Assembly (NCBI GenBank): GCA_002298165.1
Contig: DBMI01000028.1
Coordinates: 62,001 to 126,000 of the forward strand
Length of the DNA: 64,000 nucleotides
Reading direction: 5' to 3'
DNA from: Desulfarculales bacterium UBA702
Lineage (GTDB): Bacteria; Desulfobacterota; Syntrophobacteria; Syntrophobacterales; Syntrophobacteraceae
Part shown: in pieces, positions 44,879 through 53,506 of the stretch
How positions within the stretch are numbered: the first letter of the stretch is position 1
How the letters are laid out: each line of letters starts with the position of its first letter
Translations under genes and position numbers: made by a program
The notes under the pieces: generated by a model
What the model was told of the DNA's origin: nothing
The model's database searches: none
What the model saw: only the letters and a program-made list of their open reading frames with translations

Positions 44879-45466
44879 TTAGGCGGTGCTCTCCTCCTCT
44901 TCATCAACAAAATTATGCGGTTCGAGGTCCCTCTGCCTGAACTCCAGCCGCTTCAGGCGTGACCTGTCGTTTATGACCCTCTCCATTTCACGGCGAACCT
45001 CAGACTGGTTCAGCAGTTCGGAGAGCAGAATTCTCTTGTAGCTTATATTGCGGAGTTCATTTTGCAGGAACTCGTCACGTTCTTCTTTGAGTTTCAAATT
45101 CTGGAGAAAGAGTTTTTCTTCCAGCGATTCGTTCTCAATCAAAAGCGTGACCAGCATGTCCGTTAGTTTATTCTTTCTTAGCCCCATCATGCCAATTCCG
45201 GCGGCTTTCTGCCGATATTGTTCGAGTTTTTCCTCGAGGAATTTGACACGCTGATTCAGCTGCACCTTTTCATCTTCGAGTTTTTCCTTTTCATTATCCC
45301 AGAACGCTTTAAGTGCTCGTTCTATAGTGAGCATCTCTTCACGGTCCTGGAACGATTTGCTCTGGAATTTGCGCAGATTGGTGCGATAGCCGAAATAATA
45401 GCTAGCCACGAAAATTAGCGTCATGCAAAAAATAGCGGCGACGACCTGGTAAACAATCAGCTCCAT
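44879..45466 (-). CDS. Membrane-anchored coiled-coil protein, unknown function
   Basis: A 195-residue protein: one membrane helix at the N-terminus (about 3-25, MELIVYQVVAAIFCMTLIFV) then an almost continuous charged coiled coil (about 45-175), ending in an acidic tail. ATG at 45466 has AAGAGG seven bases upstream, which makes it a better start than those further up. I do not recognise the family. The layout recalls DivIVA-like, RmuC N-terminal or FtsB-like scaffolds. It has no close neighbours on the same strand. Confidence 0.7.
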   Translation of the reverse strand: MELIVYQVVAAIFCMTLIFVASYYFGYRTNLRKFQSKSFQDREEMLTIERALKAFWDNEKEKLEDEKVQLNQRVKFLEEKLEQYRQKAAGIGMMGLRKNKLTDMLVTLLIENESLEEKLFLQNLKLKEERDEFLQNELRNISYKRILLSELLNQSEVRREMERVINDRSRLKRLEFRQRDLEPHNFVDEEEESTA

Positions 45467-45784
45467 GTACATACCTCTTTGCTGAAACCGCGAAAGGACG
45501 TCCGGCACCCATGATTAAGACCCAAAGGCCGGTGTTGAAAGGAGACCTTTCCAAGCCGCAGCCAGTATAAACCGAGAATGAATCCACGTAAACCGGTATT
45601 GATCTTCCATTCGGACAAAACGTATAAAACACACCCCACCGATGAATTTCCATTTTCAGGCAGAGTGTTCTGTTTGCCCATTTTGGTACTCCTATACACA
45701 AATAAAATTAAACCTTGTAGTCGTTTTGCGCTCAATTTTGCGTCATAATTCGGCAGTTTCAACTCACAGGAACCGGAGGGATCG
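45467..45784. other. Intergenic region between divergent genes
   Basis: About 318 bases with no supported gene. A short perfect inverted repeat, GAAAGG-AGA-CCTTTC, lies at 45537-45551. Two TTTTGCG copies lie about 40-60 bases upstream of the small secreted protein. Both transcripts probably begin here, but no clear promoter is visible. Confidence 0.45.
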
Positions 45785-46057
45785 ATGAAACAAGCAGTTT
45801 CTAGAAAATCAGTATTAATTCTTGGCGGCCTTTTCCTGATCAGCGGCTTGATCTTCCCTGAGGTTGCGTTTTGCAAAAAGGGGGGCACCGGGCAAGGCGG
45901 AGGATATCGTGACGGAACTTTCTATCACAGTCACTCTGACCGAAGCTACTCAGGCAGGTATGTGGCCAAAGGGAAGGGCAAAGGGCTCAATAAGGCTAAA
46001 ACCGCCAAAAACTCCAAAAAGGGCAGGGCAGCTGATTCAACTGTGACGTCATATTGA
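45785..46057 (+). CDS. Small secreted basic Gly/Lys-rich protein
   Basis: A 90-residue protein with GGAGGG five bases before the ATG. The first 30 residues form a signal peptide (MKQAVSRKSVLILGGLFLISG..., cut near VAFC or just after). The mature part is low-complexity: a Gly-rich stretch, RDGTFYHSHSDRSYSGR, then Lys-Gly repeats (KGKGKGLNKAKTAKNSKKG). It is strongly basic. The Cys at about residue 30 could make it a lipoprotein, but the lipobox is poor. No family known to me; it may bind DNA, polyanions or the cell surface. Confidence 0.7.
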   Translation: MKQAVSRKSVLILGGLFLISGLIFPEVAFCKKGGTGQGGGYRDGTFYHSHSDRSYSGRYVAKGKGKGLNKAKTAKNSKKGRAADSTVTSY

Positions 46058-46207
46058 AAAATCTGATTTGTATCATCCCTACATGATCTCATATAATTGG
46101 TCGAGCGGGAACGCACCCAGTAGCCGCAATTTCGTTTTACTGTTGTGAATATGTTCGTGGTGTTCTATCCGCTATAATTGTACCTCCATGCTGAACTCAG
46201 AGAAAGT

Positions 46208-46756
46208 TCAGCTGCTCGATCCCGCTCCGTCCAATTCCGTGCGGCCTTTTTCCATCAGCCAGTGTCCTGGGTCGGCATAGTAGAATTTCAAGTCCGCCAG
46301 CACCATGTAATGTGATCTCTCTTCGGAAATGAGCAAGCTCAGGAAGTCGCGAACGGTCGGATCAACAGCGGAGTTTAACCGAGCGGTAAAGTGATCGATA
46401 GCGTGATTTTCAAGTTGCAGGCCCGTTTCAATCGAAGCTATGTCATCGATGCAAGCGCGTGCGAGGCGTTTTTTTTCTCGAAGAATCCGTCTCATTACCT
46501 CCCGTTTTTCATCCGAATCGAATGTGTGGTAGCGGCAGGAGTCCGGCGATGCGCCACCGCGCGAAATGTCAGCCTGTATTTCGCCCAGACGTTCCAGGTG
46601 TTCCTTTTCCAATTCTTCCAGCATCCTGAAAGTACCCGATCCTATATCGTCTGAGCATTCCCCTTCGGCCTGCATATAAAGCTCACGCATCTGCCCTTTT
46701 ATCTCGATTGCCTCACACAGAATTTCCATCAGGCTATTTTTGCTTTTGTTATTCAT
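46208..46756 (-). CDS. Ferritin-like/rubrerythrin-type protein
   Basis: A 182-residue all-helical protein. GGAGG before the ATG at 46756 fixes the start. Glu and His are spaced as in ferritin-like di-iron proteins: ELYMQAEGE, LEKEHLERL, LENHAIDHF and SEERSHYMVL. It lacks the rubredoxin-like Cys domain of full rubrerythrins. Such proteins deal with peroxide or iron in anaerobes. It is transcribed alone, converging on the small secreted protein. The metal site is inferred from spacing, so function is moderately sure. Confidence 0.72.
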   Translation of the reverse strand: MNNKSKNSLMEILCEAIEIKGQMRELYMQAEGECSDDIGSGTFRMLEELEKEHLERLGEIQADISRGGASPDSCRYHTFDSDEKREVMRRILREKKRLARACIDDIASIETGLQLENHAIDHFTARLNSAVDPTVRDFLSLLISEERSHYMVLADLKFYYADPGHWLMEKGRTELDGAGSSS

Positions 46757-46945
46757 AATTGCCTCCAAGAGCAAAACGGGTACCGGTTTTAGCCAGTGTT
46801 ATTGCGAGCGCATCTTATATAAGAATGACTATTCCCGATGTCCATGACCGGATTGCCGAATGTGAGTGAATTAAGGACATCACGTATGAAAGGCTGGATT
46901 GGGTCCCCGCGGGGCTGGTTCTCATTCAGGTGATGGGCCCATTAC

Positions 46946-47665
46946 TCAGATGGCCAGCTTTTCTTTAAGCCTCTTGAGATGACGCCTGCTGACGGGAATT
47001 ATGCGGCCGGAGTTTGTGGTTATCTGAGCAAGCAGGTTCTCGTTTAGCAATATCTCATCGATATGATCTATGTTGACTAGGAACTGCTTGTGGCACCTGA
47101 TGAAATCTGTCCTGTTTTCCAGAATCTTGAGGGTGAGCGCGGTAAAGTAGCGTCCTTTTGCTGTTACCACATGTACACCAGTCAGGTCGGACTCCACATA
47201 TTCGACTTCCACGGTCCCAATGAGTTTGATGCGATTTGTCAAAACACATGGAATCCTGGTGAGCTGAGGGATAACGCTATTTACGGAAGTCGGTGAGTTG
47301 CCGTTGATCGGCTGCTTCAGGATTTTTTGAAGGGTCTTGGCGAGCCGGTCCTTTTCAACCGGTTTAAGGAGATAGTCGAGCGCATTTTCCTCGAAAGCTT
47401 TTACCGCATACTCATCGTAGGCCGTAACGAAAACTACTTTTGGCATCAACTCTTCGTCTATCATGGCGAGGAACTCGAAACCATTTACCACCGGCATCTG
47501 AATATCGAGAAAAAGAACATCGGGCTTGTTGCTCCGGATTGAATCCAGAGCTTCGATCGCGTTCGCGCACTTAGCCGAGATGGCAAAGCGGCCGGTTTCG
47601 AGTAGAAGCGCTTGGAGTTCTTCACGGGCGTGTATCTCGTCATCAACCAGCATGGCTCGGATCAT
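46946..47665 (-). CDS. LytTR-family response regulator (BtsR/LytR-like)
   Basis: A 239-residue response regulator: receiver domain (1-120) with the DD pair near residue 8, phospho-acceptor Asp in VLFLDIQMPVVNG, and Lys in DYLLKPVEK; then a LytTR DNA-binding domain (about 140-239, with FIRCHKQFLVNIDHI). Its ATG overlaps the stop of the sensor kinase (ATGA). With the LytS-type kinase and the CstA-type transporter directly upstream it matches the BtsSR-BtsT or YpdAB plan, in which pyruvate is sensed and the transporter gene is switched on. Confidence 0.9.
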   Translation of the reverse strand: MIRAMLVDDEIHAREELQALLLETGRFAISAKCANAIEALDSIRSNKPDVLFLDIQMPVVNGFEFLAMIDEELMPKVVFVTAYDEYAVKAFEENALDYLLKPVEKDRLAKTLQKILKQPINGNSPTSVNSVIPQLTRIPCVLTNRIKLIGTVEVEYVESDLTGVHVVTAKGRYFTALTLKILENRTDFIRCHKQFLVNIDHIDEILLNENLLAQITTNSGRIIPVSRRHLKRLKEKLAI

Positions 47666-49341
47666 GGAGCGGATGCACCTCCGGCTGGGACTTTCACTGT
47701 CACCCGCGTCATCACGTTTGAAATGCAACTGACACTGGTGCCAAAGCTGTTGCCCATGAGAAACTTTATTCTTTTATCCACAATTCTGATCCCCAATCCG
47801 TCTTTTCCATTATTCTCATTATATACCCCGGCATTATCCTCAATTTCAATATAGGCGAAATCATCGTCACGCCATGCATGGATTCGCGCCCTCCCGGGCT
47901 CGAGCATGTTTGAGATACCGTGTTTAATGGCATTTTCCATAAGCGGCTGCAGGGTGAATGTCGGCAATTTGAGGCCAAGCAGCGAAGGATCAATGTCCAT
48001 TTCAACCGTTAGGCGGTCTTCGAATCGTGCCTTCTCAATCTTCAAGTAAGAGTTAACGTGATCGAGTTCTTCTTCGAGGGTAGAGAGATGACCGCTTCGC
48101 TTCAGATTCTTCCTAAAAAAGTTGGAGAGGTGGATGAGCAACTCACGGGCCCGGTCCGCATCCTGGCGAATAATTGAAATGATTGTGTTAAGGGAATTGA
48201 ACAGAAAATGTGGATTCACCTGGGCCTGGATCAGTTTCAGCTCAGCCATTGTCAGAAGGCTTTTCTGCTGTTCGTAGCCATAGAGCAGGAGCTGATTTGA
48301 TAGGACTGCTGCAATTCCTTCGCCTAGTGACTTATTCATATTGAGGAAGGGCTTGTCGCGGGTCTCGTATAATTTGATGGTCCCGATCACGTCATTGTCG
48401 AGCTTCAGCGGGACTACCAGAACCGAATTCAGCAGGCAGTCTTTCGAGAGAGTGCAGGAATACTCTTCGTTTATCCCATCGGCAAAGATAACGACGTTTT
48501 CATCGATTGCCCTCCGGGTGAGGGGCGAAGCTATAGGGGAGCCAGGTCTATGGTGATCGGATCCGCAGCCGATCCAGGCCAGAACTTTTTCTGTATCGGT
48601 TATTGCGACAGCACCCACGCCGGTTTCTTCGTGGATGATGGTTGCCATCTCGCAAGCCGTCTCCCGCCCGAAACCCTTCGCCAGGATGTTAAGAGTGCGC
48701 TCGGCGATTCGCAGAGCCTTGGTGGAAAAAGTAGCCGCAGCCGATTCATAAAGATTTCTGCGGTCGCGTATCATACTCATAAAAAGAGCAGCGCCCGCGG
48801 AGCTGGTAATTGTCATAGGGAGTGCGATGACTTGAACCAGCGACAGAGCATCCTCGAACGGTCTGGAAACGGCAAGTATTATCCCCATCTGGACGGCTTC
48901 GGCAAAAAGTGTTGTGAAAAATACCGTCGTGGGATCAAAAATAAGTGAGGATTTGTTCTTCCTCATAAGTACAAGATGTACTACTCCCCCTATAAGACCT
49001 TCAACCGTAGTGGAGAGGCCGCAGGAAAAGGCCGTGAAGCCACCGAAAAAATAGCGGTGCAAACCTCCGGTAAATCCTACAGCCGTACCAAGAAAAGGGC
49101 CTCCGATGATCCCGGCTAAAACGGGGCCTATTGCCCGCGTATTAGCAAGAGCATCGTGGACCGGCAGACCCAGATAAGTCCCCATCATCGAAATCGCTGA
49201 GAAGAAAAAGTAGAGGTATATCTTGTTGCGCGGCCGGTTTGATATGGCTGCGAGGGATTTGAATGCGGGCGATTTGCTGTAAATGTAGGCCACCACCAGA
49301 AATACAGACATTGTCTGTAGCAGTGCCAGAAGAAGTTTCAT
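47662..49341 (-). CDS. LytS/BtsS-type sensor histidine kinase
   Basis: A 559-residue membrane kinase: about six N-terminal helices of the 5TMR-LYT type (about 1-170, with the conserved AIGPVLAGIIGGPFLG), a GAF domain (about 220-360), the phospho-acceptor His in QAQVNPHFLFNSLNTI, and a HATPase domain (NAIKHGI, GLGIRIV). This is the LytS/BtsS/YpdA group, whose members sense extracellular pyruvate or membrane state. It is coupled to the LytTR regulator, and the CstA-like transporter is upstream. The ligand is inferred from context. Confidence 0.92.
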   Translation of the reverse strand: MKLLLALLQTMSVFLVVAYIYSKSPAFKSLAAISNRPRNKIYLYFFFSAISMMGTYLGLPVHDALANTRAIGPVLAGIIGGPFLGTAVGFTGGLHRYFFGGFTAFSCGLSTTVEGLIGGVVHLVLMRKNKSSLIFDPTTVFFTTLFAEAVQMGIILAVSRPFEDALSLVQVIALPMTITSSAGAALFMSMIRDRRNLYESAAATFSTKALRIAERTLNILAKGFGRETACEMATIIHEETGVGAVAITDTEKVLAWIGCGSDHHRPGSPIASPLTRRAIDENVVIFADGINEEYSCTLSKDCLLNSVLVVPLKLDNDVIGTIKLYETRDKPFLNMNKSLGEGIAAVLSNQLLLYGYEQQKSLLTMAELKLIQAQVNPHFLFNSLNTIISIIRQDADRARELLIHLSNFFRKNLKRSGHLSTLEEELDHVNSYLKIEKARFEDRLTVEMDIDPSLLGLKLPTFTLQPLMENAIKHGISNMLEPGRARIHAWRDDDFAYIEIEDNAGVYNENNGKDGLGIRIVDKRIKFLMGNSFGTSVSCISNVMTRVTVKVPAGGASAP

Positions 49342-49476
49342 GCCGCAAGGCCTTTAGGAGAGCATTTTATGGTAAAGAGTTCAAAGCTGAGAAATGAACA
49401 TTATCCAACGAAGGTTGATTATAGCCCAAGTTGGGAAAAGAGATCCTTTAAATCTATAGAATTCTTATGATGGATA

Positions 49477-49513
49477 CCGCCGGCGGCACCATTGGGGCTC
49501 GGACCGCCGGCGG
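49477..49513. repeat. Two identical CCGCCGGCGG palindromes between cstA and the kinase gene
   Basis: CCGCCGGCGG occurs at 49477-49486 and again at 49504-49513. Each is itself palindromic, and the two can also pair with each other around a 17-base loop. The hairpin would lie 12 bases after the cstA stop on the minus strand. It may attenuate read-through into the kinase gene. Confidence 0.5.
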
Positions 49514-49525
49514 ATTTGATTATTC

Positions 49526-51322
49526 TTAACGAACCGCCGGTGCGACCGACCCTTTCTCTTCAACAGGTTTGGCTTGCGCCAGGCTGTACCACTTCCTGAA
49601 TGCCTCGATGAATACTATTGTCATTAGCACCATCAGGGTTGCCGAAAGAGCCACAAGCAGGTACTTTTCGGCCTTGGCGTTATTGATGATGTTATAGTAG
49701 CCTGCCGTCATGGTTACAGGAATCATTAGAATACCCGGAACAGCGGTAGTCCACGCATACCTGATCTTCCCCATCCTGATGATCATCGTTGTACCGACGA
49801 TAAGCGCACACGTAGCAAGCAACTGGTTGCTCATTCCGAAAAGCGGCCAAATGGTCATAATGTCGCCCGTGTACACCAGGTAGCCCCAACTGAAGGTGAA
49901 AGCGGCACTGGTGATCACGATACCAGGCATCCACTTCTTTTCGCCAAAGATAGGAACAACCCTGCCAACCATTTCCTGAAGGAGATATCTTCCGACGCGG
50001 GTGCCGGTGTCAACGGCTGTCAGGATGAACACAGCCTCGAACATGATTGCAAAGTGATACCAGTAACCCATAAGGTTTTTCATCAACGGGATCGAACTGA
50101 ATATGTAAGCCATGCCGACTGCCAGTGACACGGCACCGCCGGTCCTGCCCTGGAGTTGTTCTCCAACTCCAGCAGCCAGTTGCGGCAGGTGCACCGTATT
50201 CATGCCAAGTTTCTGGAAAACTGCCGGGGCCGCATTTATCGCAAAATAATCAGCTGGAACGAGAACACAGGCTGCTATCAGCGCCATAATCGCGACAAAA
50301 CCTTCGACCAGCATAGCGCCGTAGCCGACGAACAGGATGTCGCGCTCATCGTTCACCATTTTAGGGGTGGTGCCTGTCCCGATTATCGCGTGAAATCCAG
50401 AGAGCGCACCGCAGGCGATTGTTATAAAAAGAAACGGAAAGGCACTGCCGGGAATTATCGGACCGCCGCCGCCGATGAATTTGGTCACGGCTTCCATTTG
50501 AAGGTCTGGATGAACGAAAACTATTCCTAGTGCAAGGGCTCCGATAGTGCCCAGTTTAAGATAAGTCGAAAGATAATCTCTGGGACAGAGAAGAAGCCAG
50601 ACGGGCAGGGCGGAAGCAACGAAACCGTATATAGGTATGAAAAGTTTGCAGGTTGTTTCGGAAAAATTGAAAAAGGCTGATAATGTCGGATTCGCAGCCA
50701 CATAGGGGCCGACAAGTATGACAATTGCCAGAAGAATAACGCCAATTGCGCTGCCGCCCTTCACGTCGCCAGGTCGGATAATGTGCATCCACACACCCAT
50801 GAACAGTGCGATGGGGAGTGTGCATACGACAGTAAACGCGCTCCAGGGGCTATTGAACATCGCTTTGACAACGGCGATGGAAAGCCCTGCGAGTGTAAGA
50901 GTCAGAATGAACAGCACGGCAAAACTCGCAACAACACCAGCGAGCTTTCCAATCTCGGATTCGGCAATTGCTGAAATACTCCTGCCGTCATGACGGACCG
51001 AAGCGAACAGGATGACCATGTCGTGGACGGCACCCGCGACCACCGCGCCGATGATGATCCACAGGGCACCGGGAAGAAAACCGAACTGGGCGGCGAGTAC
51101 CGGGCCGAGAAGTGGACCGGCGGCGGCTATTGCCGCAAAATGGTGACCGAAGATGACGAACTTGTTTGTAGGGTGATAATCATGCCCGTCTTCCAGCGTA
51201 TGCGCCGGAGTGGGGCGGTCGGAATTCAGGCCAAGGACTTTTGTCGCAATAAAAAGCCCATAAAAGCGATAGGCCAGCGCAAATACACAAAATGCGACAA
51301 ATACAAGTGTTAGAGCATTCAT
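49526..51322 (-). CDS. cstA: CstA/BtsT-family carbon (pyruvate or peptide) transporter
   Basis: A 598-residue inner-membrane transporter with about 15-16 helices. The CstA signature is seen in the first third (FGHHFAAIAAAGPLLGPVLAAQFG, VHDMVILFASVRHDGRS) and GFHAIIGTGTTPKM in the middle. AAAGGAG before the ATG at 51322 decides the start; the upstream extension has no family similarity. E. coli members BtsT and CstA take up pyruvate in symport with protons. The adjoining LytS/LytTR pair strongly resembles the regulators of BtsT. A short hairpin, CCCGC-ACAA-GCGGG, lies at 51359-51372 in its upstream region. Confidence 0.92.
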   Translation of the reverse strand: MNALTLVFVAFCVFALAYRFYGLFIATKVLGLNSDRPTPAHTLEDGHDYHPTNKFVIFGHHFAAIAAAGPLLGPVLAAQFGFLPGALWIIIGAVVAGAVHDMVILFASVRHDGRSISAIAESEIGKLAGVVASFAVLFILTLTLAGLSIAVVKAMFNSPWSAFTVVCTLPIALFMGVWMHIIRPGDVKGGSAIGVILLAIVILVGPYVAANPTLSAFFNFSETTCKLFIPIYGFVASALPVWLLLCPRDYLSTYLKLGTIGALALGIVFVHPDLQMEAVTKFIGGGGPIIPGSAFPFLFITIACGALSGFHAIIGTGTTPKMVNDERDILFVGYGAMLVEGFVAIMALIAACVLVPADYFAINAAPAVFQKLGMNTVHLPQLAAGVGEQLQGRTGGAVSLAVGMAYIFSSIPLMKNLMGYWYHFAIMFEAVFILTAVDTGTRVGRYLLQEMVGRVVPIFGEKKWMPGIVITSAAFTFSWGYLVYTGDIMTIWPLFGMSNQLLATCALIVGTTMIIRMGKIRYAWTTAVPGILMIPVTMTAGYYNIINNAKAEKYLLVALSATLMVLMTIVFIEAFRKWYSLAQAKPVEEKGSVAPAVR

Positions 51323-51597
51323 CTGATCTCCTTTCCGTCGTGGGATCCAACGTTGCATCCCGCACAAGCGGGGCGATGTCCAATCAAGGTTTACCGCCGC
51401 CGGGAGATCGTTGGAATAACCAGGCAAGTGACCGGTCGTATAAGTTTTTTTTCGGTATTTCCAGATGTTCAGTGGCGATTGCGTCATTGATGGACTGGAG
51501 AGCCACAAGCAGCGCAGAATGTGCGGTCCGCGACAGACCTTTAATGGAAATAAGACTGGGGAAGTAGAAGAATAACTTTCGACCTAATTCAAGGTAA

Positions 51598-52791
51598 TCA
51601 TTGAGTTGCAAACTCCCTCGATGAAATCTTCTTCAAAACCGTTGCTATCCGTTCCTGGTCTTCCTCTTTGAGGTATGGATGCATCGGAAGACTGAAAATC
51701 CTTTCTGCGCAGCTTTCCGAAACAGGAAAATCACCCTGCGTGTATCCCAGTTCAGCAAACGCGCGCTGGAGATGGAGGGGCTTGGGGTAGTAGATGGCGG
51801 TTGGGATTCCCTCTTCTTTTAATTTTCCCTGAAGCTTGGAACGCTCGATTCCATCCCTGGAAAGAACCGAGTACTGAGCCCACGACGAGAAATACCCATC
51901 CGGGATGGTGGGGCAAACAACTGGTGATGAGTTATCTCCAAGCAATTGATTGTAAAAACCCGCGATTTCCTGGCGCAGAACCAGCTCTTCGGGAAAGAGT
52001 TCGAGTTTTGCCAGCAAGACGGCGGCCTGCATGGTATCCAAGCGGCCATTTATCCCGACACTGATGTTTTCGTACCTGTCGGCGCCCTGTCCATGGATGC
52101 TAAGCGAGCGGATCCTGGCTGCGAGTTCATCACTATCTGTAAAGCACATTCCTGCGTCGCCATAAGCTCCGAGTGGCTTTGCGGGGAAAAAAGAGGTGCA
52201 TCCGCAATCAGCAAGCGAGCAGGCTTTGCGCCCAAAATATTCCGATCCGAAGGACTGGGCGGCATCCTCGATGACGAAAAGCCCCGCTTCCCTGGCCATA
52301 TTGATAATAGGTGAATAATTGGCAGGCATTCCGAACAAATCGACTGCGATAATGCCTCGCAGCTTCGGTTTTTTCTGACGGATTTTGCTTGGAACAGGAC
52401 CGGGTCGGGTGGTGGTGTTTCCCGAAAAACATTCAATAATGGACGCAATGGACGCTGGATCGATATTGAAAGTAATCGGGTCGATATCGACAAATACCGG
52501 AATGGCACCCAAAAGGGCAATGGCTTCGGCCGGGGCGATGAAAGTGAACGGTGTGGTGATAACGGCATCTCCGGGTCCGATGCCATAGGCCATGAGGGCA
52601 AGCAAAAGGGCGTCTGTTCCGGACGAGCAAGCAATGGCGTGCTTAGTATTCGAAAAAGCCGCAAGCCGTGCCTCGAGTTCGCCGACTTCAGGGCCCATTA
52701 TATATTGACCGTGGTCCAGGACCGCTCTTAAACGGGTCTCGATATTGTCTCTGATTCTTTGCTGCTGTGCTGCCAGATCTATGAATCTCAT
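51598..52791 (-). CDS. DegT/DnrJ/EryC1/StrS-family PLP aminotransferase
   Basis: A 397-residue sugar aminotransferase. Features: N-terminal MRFIDLAAQQQRI, the cofactor region GTDALLLALMAYGIGPGD, DAAQSFGSEY, and the PLP Lys in FFPAKPLGAYGDAG. It puts an amino group on a keto-sugar nucleotide for lipopolysaccharide or similar glycans. GGAGGAAG lies nine bases before the ATG at 52791. It stands between cstA and secG with gaps of over 200 bases, so it is probably a single gene. No other sugar-nucleotide gene is adjacent, so the glycan is unknown. Confidence 0.9.
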   Translation of the reverse strand: MRFIDLAAQQQRIRDNIETRLRAVLDHGQYIMGPEVGELEARLAAFSNTKHAIACSSGTDALLLALMAYGIGPGDAVITTPFTFIAPAEAIALLGAIPVFVDIDPITFNIDPASIASIIECFSGNTTTRPGPVPSKIRQKKPKLRGIIAVDLFGMPANYSPIINMAREAGLFVIEDAAQSFGSEYFGRKACSLADCGCTSFFPAKPLGAYGDAGMCFTDSDELAARIRSLSIHGQGADRYENISVGINGRLDTMQAAVLLAKLELFPEELVLRQEIAGFYNQLLGDNSSPVVCPTIPDGYFSSWAQYSVLSRDGIERSKLQGKLKEEGIPTAIYYPKPLHLQRAFAELGYTQGDFPVSESCAERIFSLPMHPYLKEEDQERIATVLKKISSREFATQ

Positions 52792-53005
52792 CGGGTGAAT
52801 CTTCCTCCGCATGGATATTTAAGCGAACAATGGACTCTGTTGGGCATCATAGTAGCCCGGAGGCCCTATGTCAGCTCTAATCTGACATTCTGGTAAGTTG
52901 AACCGTGTCAAAAGAAAGGCCAGAAAGAAGCGGCTGATTCACTATCTTTCCGGCCATTATGTTTGGATCCAGGATTACTTGGATTACTTTTCCCTGAACT
53001 TGTAC

Positions 53006-53491
53006 CTATTTATTTGCGGGGGCTTTCTCCTGGGTTTTTTGCTGGTTTTCCGCAGGTGCTGGATTTTTCGCGGCCCCATGGTCCTGAGACTTTGCAGGTT
53101 CGTTCTTTTGGGCCTGAGGCGCCGCACTTTCCCGTGAATTCGAGGAATGTTCAGGAGAGGGAGCTGCACTTCGAGGCTCTACGGGTCTAGCTTCGGGCAG
53201 GAGCGGCGGCGGCTCGGTTTGGGACTGCTGTGCAGGCATATCCTGCATTACCGACCGGCTGCCCGATACGCCGGGTCTGTACGAAAGGACCAGGCACGTT
53301 ATCATGAAGACTACGGCAGCACCGGTTGTAAGTTTGCTCATGAAACTCGACCCACCGGAGCCGCCAAAAAGTGTTTGAGACGCACCGCCGAATGCGGCAC
53401 CCATCTCAGCCCCTTTGCCCGTTTGGAGCAGGACGATCGCGATTAACGCAACCGAGGCTACTACATGAATAAAGACAATGAAAAAGTTCAT
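53006..53491 (-). CDS. secG: Preprotein translocase subunit SecG, with long Pro/Ala/Gln tail
   Basis: A 161-residue protein. Residues 1-75 are a normal SecG: helix 1 (FFIVFIHVVASVALIAIVLLQ), the conserved GKGAEMGAAFGG loop ending TLFGG, and helix 2 (TGAAVVFMITCLVLSY). The remaining 85 residues are an added low-complexity tail of Pro, Ala, Gln, Glu and Lys, probably disordered. SecG assists protein export with SecYE. It lies 15 bases after tpiA, a common gene order (gap-pgk-tpi-secG). Confidence 0.92.
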   Translation of the reverse strand: MNFFIVFIHVVASVALIAIVLLQTGKGAEMGAAFGGASQTLFGGSGGSSFMSKLTTGAAVVFMITCLVLSYRPGVSGSRSVMQDMPAQQSQTEPPPLLPEARPVEPRSAAPSPEHSSNSRESAAPQAQKNEPAKSQDHGAAKNPAPAENQQKTQEKAPANK

Positions 53492-53506
53492 TTTTGCGTT
53501 CTTCTC

